Of a stretch of 59,238 nucleotides of DNA, positions 25,039 through 33,295 are shown in pieces. Both the position numbers and the translations under genes were made by a program. The DNA is from DAOTXL01 sp034435455 (GTDB lineage Bacteria; Chloroflexota; Anaerolineae; JAAYZQ01): assembly GCA_034435455.1 (NCBI GenBank), contig DAOTXL010000016.1, positions 1 through 59,238 of the forward strand. The letters run 5' to 3'. Under the pieces are notes generated by a model, which was not told the origin of the DNA, ran no database searches, and saw nothing but the letters and a program-made list of their open reading frames with translations. Every line of letters begins with the position of its first letter. Position 1 is the first letter of the stretch.

Positions 25039-25173
25039 ATCGGCCAGGAATCTGGCCGTGCGCTTCTCTTGCTGTTGAGGGAGCAAAGGAGGTGAGGTGC
25101 ATCGGGAGGGATCCGCACAAAACAGGCCGTTTCGATATTTTTCACTCAGAACTGAAAAGGAGAGAGGACAAGA

Positions 25174-26070
25174 ATGAAAAAGAATGTTTGGTTTACCCCC
25201 TTTGTCTTGTTGAGCCTGCTGGCCCTGGTTCTGGTTGGCTGCGGCACGCCCAAGCTGGGCACGGCAGACAATCCCATCATCATGTCCTTTGTGCCCTCGG
25301 GCGATACTCAGCAGATCATTGCCAGCGGCGACCAGATCGCCAAGATGATCTCGGACAAGACGGGCCTGACGATCAAAGCCAACGTGGGCACCGACTTTGC
25401 TGCCGTGCGCGAGGCGATGGGCGCCAACAAGGCCCACATCGGCTGGCTCAACACCTTCAACTACATTCTGGCCCACGAAAAGTATGGCGTGAATGTGGCG
25501 CTGGTGACGCAGCGCTATGGCGCGACCACTTACAAGGGCCAGATCATCGTCCGCGCCGACAGCGGCATCACCTCCCTGGCCGACCTCAAGGGCAAGGTGA
25601 TGTGCTGGGTGGACCCCAACTCCACCTCCGGCTATATCATCCCGCGCATCACGCTCAAGGCCAACGGCATTGACCCCGACAAGGACTTTGCCAAGACGGT
25701 CGAGGCCGGCTCCCACAACAACGTCGTCACCCAGGTTTACAACGGTGACTGCGACGCCGGGGCGACCTATGCCGATGCCCGTAGCTCCGTCGAGAAGGAC
25801 CTGCCTGACGTGAAGGAAAAGGTCGTCGTCCTGGTCACCACCACCGACATCCCCAACGACAACGTGGCCTTCACCAAGGACTTTCCGGCCGACATGCGCG
25901 ACAAGATCGTCACCGCCCTGCTGGAGATCGCCGGTACCGATGAGGGCAAAGCGGCGCTGAACACTCTCTACTCCATCGAGGGGCTGCAGAAGGCGGACGA
26001 TACCTTCTACGATCCCTTCCGCGCCGATCTGAGCAAAGCCGGTATCAACATCGAAGATCTGATCAAGTAG
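25174..26070 (+). CDS. phnD: PhnD-like phosphate/phosphite/phosphonate-binding lipoprotein
   Basis: A 298-aa substrate-binding lipoprotein: charged N terminus, hydrophobic stretch and lipobox LVGC (lipidated Cys at residue 23). Typical PhnD blocks follow: FVPSGDTQQII, VGTDFAAVREAMGANKAHIGWLNTFNYI, ADLKGKVMCWVDPNSTSGYIIP and DAGATYADARSSV. It delivers an oxyanion (phosphonate, phosphite or phosphate) to the PhnC/PhnE transporter encoded downstream. No C-P lyase or phosphite dehydrogenase gene is nearby, so the substrate cannot be narrowed. A good ribosome site (AAAGGAGAGAGG) precedes the ATG. Confidence 0.9.
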   Translation: MKKNVWFTPFVLLSLLALVLVGCGTPKLGTADNPIIMSFVPSGDTQQIIASGDQIAKMISDKTGLTIKANVGTDFAAVREAMGANKAHIGWLNTFNYILAHEKYGVNVALVTQRYGATTYKGQIIVRADSGITSLADLKGKVMCWVDPNSTSGYIIPRITLKANGIDPDKDFAKTVEAGSHNNVVTQVYNGDCDAGATYADARSSVEKDLPDVKEKVVVLVTTTDIPNDNVAFTKDFPADMRDKIVTALLEIAGTDEGKAALNTLYSIEGLQKADDTFYDPFRADLSKAGINIEDLIK

Positions 26071-26192
26071 CCGTCACGGTTTTGACAGGGGGGGCCGGAC
26101 CAGGCTCTCCCTGTCACGCCTTCGGAAGGATGGAAGATGGGAAGGATGGCCTGCTGCCTTTCCCGTCTTTCATCCTTTCGCCGTTGTAGTGG

Positions 26193-26256
26193 GGCAGGCT
26201 TTTCGGCCTGCCCGGACCGGCCTGGAAAGGCCGTCCGTTTTCGGATAGGTTCTCAC
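26193..26256 (+). terminator. Double hairpin after phnD (also a dispersed repeat copy)
   Basis: GGGCAGGC/GCCTGCCC and then GGACCGGCC/GGCCGTCC form two consecutive stems; the second is followed by GTTTTC. It could partly terminate after phnD and so raise binding-protein levels over PhnC/PhnE. The segment from GGCCTGGAAAGG to CGGATAGG is related to the reverse complement of 13240-13290. Confidence 0.5.
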
Positions 26257-26282
26257 CGGACAGGCGGAGAGGAGGGGGTTGC

Positions 26283-27056
26283 TTGCTGCAAGTAGAAAAC
26301 CTCACCAAAGTTTTCCCTGATGGGACGGTGGCGCTGAAAAACGTCAGTTTTGAGGTCAAAGATGGCGAATTCCTGGCCATCATTGGCCTGTCGGGTTCGG
26401 GCAAGTCCACCCTGCTGCGCTGCATCAACCGGTTGATCGATCCCACGGCAGGGCGGGTGATTTGGGATGGGGTGGACATCACCGCTGCTCAAGGTCGGGA
26501 ATTGCGCCACATCCGCCGTCAGATCGGCATGATTTTCCAGCAGTTCAACCTGGTCAAGCGCAGCAGTGTCATGACCAATGTGCTGTCGGGGCGGCTGGGC
26601 TATGCCGATCCCCTTTGGAGCCTGGTCGGCCGTTTCTCGCCGGAGGACCGGCAGCGGGCCAGGGCTGCCCTGGAGCGGGTCGGCATCCCCGAAAAGGCTG
26701 ATAGCCGCGCCGACCAGCTCTCCGGTGGGCAGCAGCAACGGGTGGGCATCGCCCGGGCGCTGATGCAGGAGCCGCGCCTGATGCTGGCCGACGAGCCGGT
26801 AGCCAGCCTGGACCCGGTGTTGGCCCATTCCATCCTGCAGTACCTGGAACTGCTCAACCGCCAGGATGGCATCACCGTGTTGTGCAGCCTCCATTTCCTG
26901 GACCTGGTGCATCGCTACGCCGGCCGGGTTGTGGGCCTCAAGAGTGGTGAACTGGTCTTTGACGGGCTGCCCTCAGAGTTGACCCGCGAGCGGTTCAAAG
27001 AGGTGTATGGCGAAGAGGCCGAAATGGTCACCGTGGGCGGCATGGGCCCGGGATAG
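26283..27056 (+). CDS. phnC: PhnC-like ABC transporter ATPase
   Basis: The 257-aa ATP-binding subunit has a Walker A (GLSGSGKST), Q-loop (FQQFNLVKR), ABC signature (LSGGQQQR) and Walker B (LMLADEPVASLDP), with the PhnC-specific RSSVMTNVLSGRLGY stretch. It powers uptake through the PhnE permease. The best start is TTG 26283, with GGAGG 7 bases upstream; no ATG gives a full N terminus. It is 14 bp ahead of phnE. Confidence 0.92.
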   Translation: MLQVENLTKVFPDGTVALKNVSFEVKDGEFLAIIGLSGSGKSTLLRCINRLIDPTAGRVIWDGVDITAAQGRELRHIRRQIGMIFQQFNLVKRSSVMTNVLSGRLGYADPLWSLVGRFSPEDRQRARAALERVGIPEKADSRADQLSGGQQQRVGIARALMQEPRLMLADEPVASLDPVLAHSILQYLELLNRQDGITVLCSLHFLDLVHRYAGRVVGLKSGELVFDGLPSELTRERFKEVYGEEAEMVTVGGMGPG

Positions 27057-27070
27057 GCAGGCCGGACAAC

Positions 27071-29665
27071 ATGTCTGAACGAAATCAACCCGATGAGCGT
27101 CCTTCTCCTCGCCCCAGGGTGCCGGCGGGGCTGGCGGCCTTGCTGTCGCTGGCCGTGCCGGGCGGCGGACAATTCCTTCTGGGGAACCGGGGGCGGGGCA
27201 TCTGTTTGCTGGCGGCCGTCCTGGGCCTGGGTGCGTTGATCGTTTGGCAGGGGACCCCGGCGCTCCTGGCCCCTCTGCTCCTCCTGTGGCTGTGGGGCGC
27301 GTGGGATGCCTTCCGCCTTGCCGGTGGCCGTAGGGGGGGGGCGGCTCTGCCTGTCCTCCTGGGTGTGGTGACCCTCTATGGCCTGGGCCTGGTGGCCACC
27401 GAGGTGCGTCCGACCCGTCTGTTCACCGGCTGGTCAACCATGAAGCCCTACCTCGTGGCCCTGACCCAGCCGGAACTGCTGACCCATCAGACCGAGGATC
27501 AGATCGGGTTGGTACCGTTTCAGGTGCCCTGCGTCAGCCCGTTGCCCCCCCCGAACAAATCGGCCTCTAAACAACCCAGGGTCGTGCCCGACGTCCCCTG
27601 TGCCGAGGTGGGCGACACCATCACCCTCAGCGGCGAGGGCTTTTTCCCGAATTTTGCCGGGGAGGTGTGGTGGGTCAACCCCATCGGCGACGAACAGCGG
27701 ATCTTTTGGGAAGGCAAGCCGCTGGAGTTCATGACCGACGACCAGGGGCGGTTTCAGGTCTCATTCCGGGTGCCGCTGGCCGTGCCCCTGACCAGCCTGC
27801 CCAAACCGGGCGAGACGCAGACCCACGTCATCCGCGCCGAACAGCACCGGCCCTATGGCCCCCTGGTGCCCACCCAGACGCTGAGCCTGGTGCTGGAAAA
27901 GATCGGCGAGACGGTGGCCCTGGCTTTCATGGCCACGGCCCTGGGCCTGGTCTTTGCCCTGCCGGTGAGCTTTCTGGCTGCCCGCAACCTGATGGGGGGG
28001 CATCCGGTCACGCGCGCCATCTACTATGTAGTGCGGACCTTCCTCAACATCGTGCGCTCCATCGAGACACTGATGTGGGCCATCGTCTTTGCCGTGTGGG
28101 TGGGGCTGGGACCTTTTGGCGGGATGTTGGCCCTGCTGTTCCACACCGTCGCTGCCCTGGGCAAGCTCTACTCCGAGGCGATTGAAAGCATTGACCCCGG
28201 CCCGATCGAGGCGATGCGGGCCACCGGCGCCACTTTTCCGCAGGTGGTGGTGTATGCCGTACTGCCCCAGATCGTGCCCACTTTTCTCTCGTTCACCCTC
28301 TACCGCTGGGACATCAATGTGCGCATGTCCACCGTCATCGGCCTGATCAGCGATGCTGGCCTGGGCTTTCTGGTCATCCAGTGGATCCGCCTCAACCGCT
28401 TCCGGGCCATGGCCACGGCCATTATCGCCATTGTGCTGGTGGTCGCCATCCTGGACTATGTGTCGGGCTGGCTGCGCGAACGGATCATCGCCGGCACGCC
28501 GGGGATGCGCCGGGCCGGCCCTGCGCGCCGGTACGTGACGACCGGCCTGGTGATCGCCATCCTGGGGGCCACGTTTGTCTGGTCGTGGAACGTATCCCGG
28601 ATCAACTTTTACGATCTGGTCGAAGGGGCGCCGCGGGGCCTGAAGATGATGCGCGACTTTTTGGTGGCAGAATTTTTCACCCGGCCCACCGAGGAGCACC
28701 GCATCAGCGCCCCGTTGCCGGTGCCGTGCGGCACGGGCGAGGCCTCGCCACCCCAGGCAGGGCTCCCGCGCCTGGACCTCTCCCTGCCCTGCGGCAATGC
28801 CGGCGATCCGCTGGTTATCACCGGCCACGGCCTGCCGCCGAACGCCGATGTGTCGGTGCGCTGGGCGCTGTCCGACGGCGCTTTCCTGCGGGTCAAGGAA
28901 AACTGTTGCACCACCGACAGGGATGGCAATCTGACGGTAGAGACCCGGATCAGCCCCTTGATGGAGGTAAACCCGGAGGCAGGCCGGGCTGAACCGGGCC
29001 AGGTGGAGATCGTGTGGAAGGAGACGGTGGGTGGGCTGCAGTTCAGCGAGGCGGTTAAAACAACGGTCAACCTGTCGCTGGTGACGCTGCTCATGGCCCT
29101 CGTGGCCACCACGCTGGGCTCCATCCTTGCCGTCCCGTTGAGCTTTCTCGCCGCCCGCAACATGATGGGCCGCCATCCCATCGGGCGGGGTATCTACTAC
29201 CTCTTTCGGACCCTCTTTAACCTGTGGCGCTCTATCGAGCCGATGATCCTGGCCCTCATCTGCTCGGCCTGGGTGGGGGTGGGGCCCTTTGCCGGCGTGT
29301 TGGCCCTGGCCCTCAACAACATCCCCAACCTGGGCAAGCTTTTCTCCGAGACGATTGAGGAGATTGATACCGGACCGGTCGAGGCGATCCTGGCCACGGG
29401 GGCCAACCGGTTGCAAACGCTGGTCTATGCCGTCGTTCCCCAACTGGTGCCCAAGTTCCTGGCCTTTATCCTCTATCAGTGGGATATCAACATCCGCATG
29501 TCCACGGTCATCGGTTATGTGGGGGGGGGCGGCATCGGCCAGTTCTTCCGCGTCCAGGTGCAGTTGAACCAGTATGGCGCCGCCGGCGCGGCGGTGTGGG
29601 CTATTGTGCTCATGGTCTGGATTATGGACTATGCCAGCGCCAAAGCGCGCGAAAGATTGACATAA
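27071..29665 (+). CDS. phnE: Tandem-fused PhnE permease
   Basis: This 864-aa membrane protein contains two PhnE (BPD_transp_1) permease domains in one chain, about residues 275-475 and 665-860. Each has the family blocks: FLAARNLMG/FLAARNMMG, RTFLNIVRSIE/RTLFNLWRSIEP and RMSTVIG followed by the exit helix. Each permease is preceded by a predicted extracytoplasmic segment with Ig-like strand patterns (GDTITLSGEGFFPN and GDPLVITGHGLPPN). The N terminus has an extra small hydrophobic domain (about 18-115). Ordinary transporters use two separate or identical PhnE chains. It forms one operon with phnD and phnC. Confidence 0.9.
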   Translation: MSERNQPDERPSPRPRVPAGLAALLSLAVPGGGQFLLGNRGRGICLLAAVLGLGALIVWQGTPALLAPLLLLWLWGAWDAFRLAGGRRGGAALPVLLGVVTLYGLGLVATEVRPTRLFTGWSTMKPYLVALTQPELLTHQTEDQIGLVPFQVPCVSPLPPPNKSASKQPRVVPDVPCAEVGDTITLSGEGFFPNFAGEVWWVNPIGDEQRIFWEGKPLEFMTDDQGRFQVSFRVPLAVPLTSLPKPGETQTHVIRAEQHRPYGPLVPTQTLSLVLEKIGETVALAFMATALGLVFALPVSFLAARNLMGGHPVTRAIYYVVRTFLNIVRSIETLMWAIVFAVWVGLGPFGGMLALLFHTVAALGKLYSEAIESIDPGPIEAMRATGATFPQVVVYAVLPQIVPTFLSFTLYRWDINVRMSTVIGLISDAGLGFLVIQWIRLNRFRAMATAIIAIVLVVAILDYVSGWLRERIIAGTPGMRRAGPARRYVTTGLVIAILGATFVWSWNVSRINFYDLVEGAPRGLKMMRDFLVAEFFTRPTEEHRISAPLPVPCGTGEASPPQAGLPRLDLSLPCGNAGDPLVITGHGLPPNADVSVRWALSDGAFLRVKENCCTTDRDGNLTVETRISPLMEVNPEAGRAEPGQVEIVWKETVGGLQFSEAVKTTVNLSLVTLLMALVATTLGSILAVPLSFLAARNMMGRHPIGRGIYYLFRTLFNLWRSIEPMILALICSAWVGVGPFAGVLALALNNIPNLGKLFSETIEEIDTGPVEAILATGANRLQTLVYAVVPQLVPKFLAFILYQWDINIRMSTVIGYVGGGGIGQFFRVQVQLNQYGAAGAAVWAIVLMVWIMDYASAKARERLT

Positions 29666-29677
29666 CAGCGGGCGAGT

Positions 29678-30796
29678 ATGACCTTTAGCTTTACGTTGCT
29701 GCACACCGATCCCGATACCGGCGCCCGTCTGGGGCGGATCACCACTTCCCACGGTGAGATTTCGACGCCGGCCTTTGCCCCGGTGGGCACCCAGGCCACC
29801 GTCAAGGCCCTCGACCCCCGCGACCTGCACGAGCTGGGGGTAGAGCTCCTTCTGGCCAACACCTATCATCTCTACCTGCGCCCCGGCAGCGAGGTGGTGG
29901 CCGAACTGGGGGGGCTGCATCGCTTCATGGGCTGGGATGGCCCGATCCTGACCGATTCAGGCGGCTTCCAGGTGTTCAGCCTGGCCGAGAACCGCAAATT
30001 CACCGACGAGGGGGTGCTGTTCCGCTCGCACATTGACGGCTCGCAGCACCTCTTTACCCCCGAGTCGGTGATCCGGGCCCAGGAACAGTTGGGGGCCGAC
30101 CTGATCATGTGCCTGGACGAGTGCGCCGAGCCGCACGACCGGGCTTATAACGAGCAGGCGCTGGCCCGTACCCATGCCTGGGCGGTGCGCTGCCGGGCGG
30201 CCCACACCCGCAGCGACCAGGCCCTGTTTGGCATCGTCCAGGGGGGGATCTTTGCCGACCTGCGGGCGCAGAGCGCCCAATTCCTGACCGGCCTCGACTT
30301 TCCCGGCTATGCCATCGGCGGCCTGAGTGTGGGCGAGACGAAAGAGCAGATGTACGCTATGCTCGACATAACCGTCCCGCTGTTGCCGGCGGACAGGCCG
30401 CGCTACCTGATGGGGGTCGGCGCGCCGGAGGACCTGCTGGAGGGGGTGGCCCGTGGGGTGGACCTGTTCGACTGTGTGCTGCCCACCCGGCTGGCCCGCA
30501 ACGCGGCGCTCCTGACCCGGCAGGGGCGGATCAACCTGCGCAACGCCCGCTTTGAGCGCGATCCCGGTCCCATCGAGGCAGACTGTGCCTGCTATACCTG
30601 CCGGCACTTCTCGCTGGCCTACCTGCGGCACCTGTTCAAGGCCGAGGAGCTGCTGGCCTACCGGCTGGCGACCATCCACAATGTGCATTTTTTGCTGCAA
30701 CTGATGCGCGAGATACGGGCTGCCATCTGCCAGGGTACGTTCCGGCAGTTCAGGGCCGCGCAAATGGAACGGCTCCGGCCAGGGGGGGAAGGGTGA
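29678..30796 (+). CDS. tgt: tRNA-guanine (queuine) transglycosylase
   Basis: A 372-aa TGT that exchanges guanine-34 of GUN-anticodon tRNAs for preQ1. Family blocks are complete: FAPVGTQATVKAL, LANTYHLYLRPG, TDSGGFQVFSL, GIVQGGIFADLR, GGLSVGE, DLFDCVLPTR with the nucleophilic Asp, and the zinc site CACYTC plus His. It starts 12 bp after phnE and overlaps uppP by 4 bp, so it is probably co-transcribed with the transporter. Confidence 0.97.
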   Translation: MTFSFTLLHTDPDTGARLGRITTSHGEISTPAFAPVGTQATVKALDPRDLHELGVELLLANTYHLYLRPGSEVVAELGGLHRFMGWDGPILTDSGGFQVFSLAENRKFTDEGVLFRSHIDGSQHLFTPESVIRAQEQLGADLIMCLDECAEPHDRAYNEQALARTHAWAVRCRAAHTRSDQALFGIVQGGIFADLRAQSAQFLTGLDFPGYAIGGLSVGETKEQMYAMLDITVPLLPADRPRYLMGVGAPEDLLEGVARGVDLFDCVLPTRLARNAALLTRQGRINLRNARFERDPGPIEADCACYTCRHFSLAYLRHLFKAEELLAYRLATIHNVHFLLQLMREIRAAICQGTFRQFRAAQMERLRPGGEG

Positions 30797-31614
30797 ACAT
30801 CTGGCAAGCCATTCTCCTGGGCCTTGTCCAGGGGGCCACCGAGTTTATCCCGGTCTCCAGTTCAGGCCACCTGGTGCTGGTCCCGTGGCTGCTGGGCTGG
30901 GAGTTTGATCCTCAATCCGCTTTTCTCTTTGATGTGCTGGTGCAATGGGGCACGTTGTTGGCCCTGTTTGCCTACTTTGGGCGCGATCTGTGGGCCATTG
31001 TCCGGGGGGTAGTGCAGGGCCTGGCACGCCGTCGGCCCCTGGCCACAGCCGAGGCGCGGCTGGGCTGGCTCCTCGCCGTGGCCACGCTGCCGGCCGTGGT
31101 TTTCGGTTTGCTGCTCAAAGACACCGTGGAGCAGGCCTTTGGCTCACCGCCGGCGACGGCCGTTTTCCTGCTGGTGACCGCGCTGCTTCTGTTCGTCAGC
31201 GAGCGGCTGGGGCGGCGCACCCGGGGCCTGGCGACGCTGGGCTGGGGCGATGCCCTGTGGATCGGGTTCAGCCAGGTGTTGTCCCTCTTTCCGGGGATCA
31301 GCCGTTCGGGGGCGACCATGGCCGGCGGGCTGACGCGGGACCTGGAACGACCGGCGGCGGCGCGCTTTAGCTTTTTGATGTCGGTGCCGGCGCTCGTGGG
31401 TGCAGGCGCTGTGGCCGGTCTGGACCTCTTGGCTGCGCCGGATCTCGGGGCGCAGCTTGGCGTTGTGGCCGCCGGCTTGCTGGCAGCGGCGATCAGCGGC
31501 TATCTGTGCATCTGGGGCCTGTTGCGCTACCTGCAACGGGGCAGGCTGTATCCCTTTGCCGTCTATTGCGCTGGCGCAGGGGTGCTTTGTCTCGTCGTGG
31601 CCTTATTGCGCTAG
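30793..31614 (+). CDS. uppP: Undecaprenyl-diphosphatase
   Basis: The 273-aa multi-pass membrane enzyme recycles undecaprenyl diphosphate for cell-wall synthesis (BacA/UppP family). Both active-site motifs are present: GATEFIPVSSSGHL near the N terminus and SLFPGISRSGATM mid-protein, among about eight hydrophobic helices. It begins with GTG 30793 overlapping the tgt stop (GTGA), which indicates translational coupling. Confidence 0.96.
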   Translation: MNIWQAILLGLVQGATEFIPVSSSGHLVLVPWLLGWEFDPQSAFLFDVLVQWGTLLALFAYFGRDLWAIVRGVVQGLARRRPLATAEARLGWLLAVATLPAVVFGLLLKDTVEQAFGSPPATAVFLLVTALLLFVSERLGRRTRGLATLGWGDALWIGFSQVLSLFPGISRSGATMAGGLTRDLERPAAARFSFLMSVPALVGAGAVAGLDLLAAPDLGAQLGVVAAGLLAAAISGYLCIWGLLRYLQRGRLYPFAVYCAGAGVLCLVVALLR

Positions 31615-32396
31615 GGTTGCTGTTGCCCGGCCTGGTGGCGGCCTGTGGCGAGCCGGTGCTGAGCACCCCGGAGCCGGTGTTCCTCCAGGCCAGCGGCTCG
31701 ATGGCCCTGGCGCCCCTGGTCGAAGAACTGGCGGCAGCTTTCCACGAGCGTGAGCCTCTCGTCCATCTGGAGGTGAGCGGACTGGGCACGGCCTACGGCC
31801 TGGACGCCCTGCGCCGGGGGGAAGCCGACCTGGCCCTGGTCTCCTGGCTGCCTGCCGACCTGCCGGCCGATTGGCGGGCAACGGCCATCGCCCGCGATGG
31901 GATCGCCATCGTGGTCCATCCCGGCAACCCGGTGGACGGGCTTGGCCTGCTGCAGTTGCAGGATCTGTTCGGTGGGCGCACCGACGAGTGGCAGGCGGTT
32001 GGGGTTTCATTGTCCGGGGCGGTGCAGCCGGTCAGCCGCGAGGAAGGGTCGGGCACGCGGGCGGCGTTCGAGGCGCTGGTCATGGGCGACCGGCGTGTCA
32101 CCCCGCGGGCGGTGGTCGCCCCTTCCGATCAGGCGGTGGTCGAATATGTGGCCGCGCATCCGGGGGCCATCGGCTACGTGGGCATGGTCTGGGCCTCGTC
32201 CGGCGTCAAGGTGCTAAAGGTCGAAGGGGAGCGGCCCTCCCCGCAGGGCGTAGAGCGGGGCAGCTATGCCCTGACGCGCGAGTTGTGGCTGGTGACGGCC
32301 GGTCCGCCGTCCGAAGCGGTGCAACGCTTCTTTGACTTTTCCCTCGGCCAGGCCGGTCAGCAGATCGTGGGGCAGCGCTACGGGCGGATCAGGTAG
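31587..32396 (+). CDS. PstS-like phosphate-binding lipoprotein
   Basis: A 269-aa substrate-binding protein of the PstS/PBP-like superfamily: signal peptide ending in lipobox LVAAC, FLQASGSMALAPLVEEL, DLALVSWLPA, IAIVVHPGNPV, the PstS-type SREEGSGTRAAFE and AIGYVGMVWASSG. I chose TTG 31587, which gives a compact lipoprotein signal and has CAGGGG upstream; the frame is open further into uppP, but that would bury the signal. It overlaps the uppP end by 28 bp. No pstCAB follows, so it may serve a distant transporter or signalling. Its stop abuts the convergent Rrf2 gene. Confidence 0.75.
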   Translation: MSRRGLIALGLLLPGLVAACGEPVLSTPEPVFLQASGSMALAPLVEELAAAFHEREPLVHLEVSGLGTAYGLDALRRGEADLALVSWLPADLPADWRATAIARDGIAIVVHPGNPVDGLGLLQLQDLFGGRTDEWQAVGVSLSGAVQPVSREEGSGTRAAFEALVMGDRRVTPRAVVAPSDQAVVEYVAAHPGAIGYVGMVWASSGVKVLKVEGERPSPQGVERGSYALTRELWLVTAGPPSEAVQRFFDFSLGQAGQQIVGQRYGRIR

Positions 32397-32831
32397 TTAC
32401 CCGTCTGGCGGGCTTGCTTTTTTCCGATGGGCAGCGGCTGCCAGCTCGGCAAAGGTCGTGCGGCTCAGCAGGTCGGCCAGGCGGGCCTGCGCCTCGGCCC
32501 AGATGTCGTGGACCGGGCAGTGCCGGTCGCGGGGGCACATGCCCGGCTCGAGGACACAGCGGTTCAGCCGGATCGGCCCTTCCAGCGCCTCGATGACCTG
32601 TAGCAGGTTGATCTCTTCCGGGGGGCGGCTCAGTTCCACGCCGCCGGTAGCCCCCCGTTGGGTCACGATCAGGCCCGCCAGGGATAGTTGCGAGATGATT
32701 TTGGCCAGGAAGGGCAGGGGGATCTTTTGCCGTTCGGCGATCTCTTGGGTCGTAGCCCGGCTATTCTGCGGCAGGGTGGCCAGGTCCAGGATCACTCGAA
32801 TCCCATAGTCGCCTCGTCTGCTGATCTCCAT
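32397..32831 (-). CDS. Rrf2-family transcriptional regulator with three conserved Cys
   Basis: This 144-aa winged-helix regulator starts MEISRRGDYGIRVILDLA, typical of Rrf2/IscR/NsrR/CymR. Residues C92, C99 and C105 (CX6CX5C) match the usual iron-sulfur ligand region, so it may sense redox, NO or Fe-S status. ATG 32831 is preceded by GGGGG at a suitable distance; the longer open frame has no support. Its promoter (32940-32968) shares its -35 region with the divergent promoter for the molybdopterin hydroxylase, so it probably regulates itself and that gene. It converges with the PstS-like gene. Confidence 0.9.
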   Translation of the reverse strand: MEISRRGDYGIRVILDLATLPQNSRATTQEIAERQKIPLPFLAKIISQLSLAGLIVTQRGATGGVELSRPPEEINLLQVIEALEGPIRLNRCVLEPGMCPRDRHCPVHDIWAEAQARLADLLSRTTFAELAAAAHRKKASPPDG

Positions 32832-32939
32832 GAACGGTTCCCCCTTCCATCCGGCCAGGCCGGTTTGGGTCGGGTCTGCTGTCGGCCACAACGGGGTCAA
32901 GATAGGGTCAAACCGGACAGCTTTGGCCCGATTTCGGAC

Positions 32940-32968
32940 ATTATATCCGCCGCCTGCGATTTTGTCAA
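32940..32968 (-). promoter_or_regulatory. Consensus promoter of the Rrf2 gene
   Basis: The minus strand reads TTGACA (32968-32963), 17 bases, TATAAT (32945-32940): a perfect sigma70 consensus. The inverted repeat CGGA-N7-TCCG overlaps the -10 and is a possible operator. Confidence 0.75.
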
Positions 32969-32990
32969 ACCTACCTTTCGTGGGTATAAT
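32962..32990 (+). promoter_or_regulatory. Divergent promoter toward the molybdopterin hydroxylase
   Basis: TTGTCA (32962-32967), 17 bases and TATAAT (32985-32990) give a strong plus-strand promoter whose -35 overlaps the -35 of the Rrf2 promoter on the other strand. The predicted transcript has an untranslated leader of about 300 bases before ATG 33296. Confidence 0.7.
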
Positions 32991-33104
32991 GCAGGTTGAC
33001 GCCTGGTTCGGCAATGTGAAGTTCGGACGGTGACGTGGAAGGCGGGGGTGCTGTTCCATGTATCCGTGCTGATTGGCCGACAAATTTAACGTTGCGGACA
33101 AAAC

Positions 33105-33178
33105 CAACCGCAGAGGCGCAGAGGACGCAGAGAAAACCCATAAAAACCTCTGCGCTCCCTGCGTCTTTGCGGTGAATG
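33105..33178. repeat. Imperfect palindromic repeat (CGCAGAGGCGCAGAGGACGCAGAG type)
   Basis: ACCGCAGAGGCGCAGAGGACGC on the left mirrors CTCTGCGCTCCCTGCGTCTTTGCGGT on the right, making a long imperfect hairpin in the leader region. A related half-copy (CTCTGCGTTCTCTGCGTCC) lies at 39800-39822. Confidence 0.6.
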
Positions 33179-33266
33179 GTCAAATTTGTCAGTCAACCAG
33201 GTATCCGTGTCAGAATCTGTAATGGTCAAATTTGTCAGTCAACCAGGTATCCGTGTCAGAATCTGT
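33175..33266. repeat. Perfect 46-bp tandem duplication
   Basis: The 46 bases at 33175-33220 are repeated exactly at 33221-33266, beginning AATGGTCAAATTTG, which contains the palindrome CAAATTTG. It lies 30 bp upstream of the hydroxylase ATG. The gap 32832-33295 holds two promoters, the 33105 palindrome and this duplication; no gene is seen. Confidence 0.9.
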
Positions 33267-33295
33267 GTTGTGTTTGTGCCAGGAGGGAGTCCACG

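Noticed and set aside
27761..29920. Minus-strand open frame of 719 codons opposite phnE
   Set aside because: Shadow of the permease; no motif and unusual His/Gln/Gly-rich composition.
31506..31586. Upstream extension of the PstS-like gene inside uppP
   Set aside because: It would place about 27 residues ahead of the lipoprotein signal; the TTG at 31587 gives a normal signal peptide.
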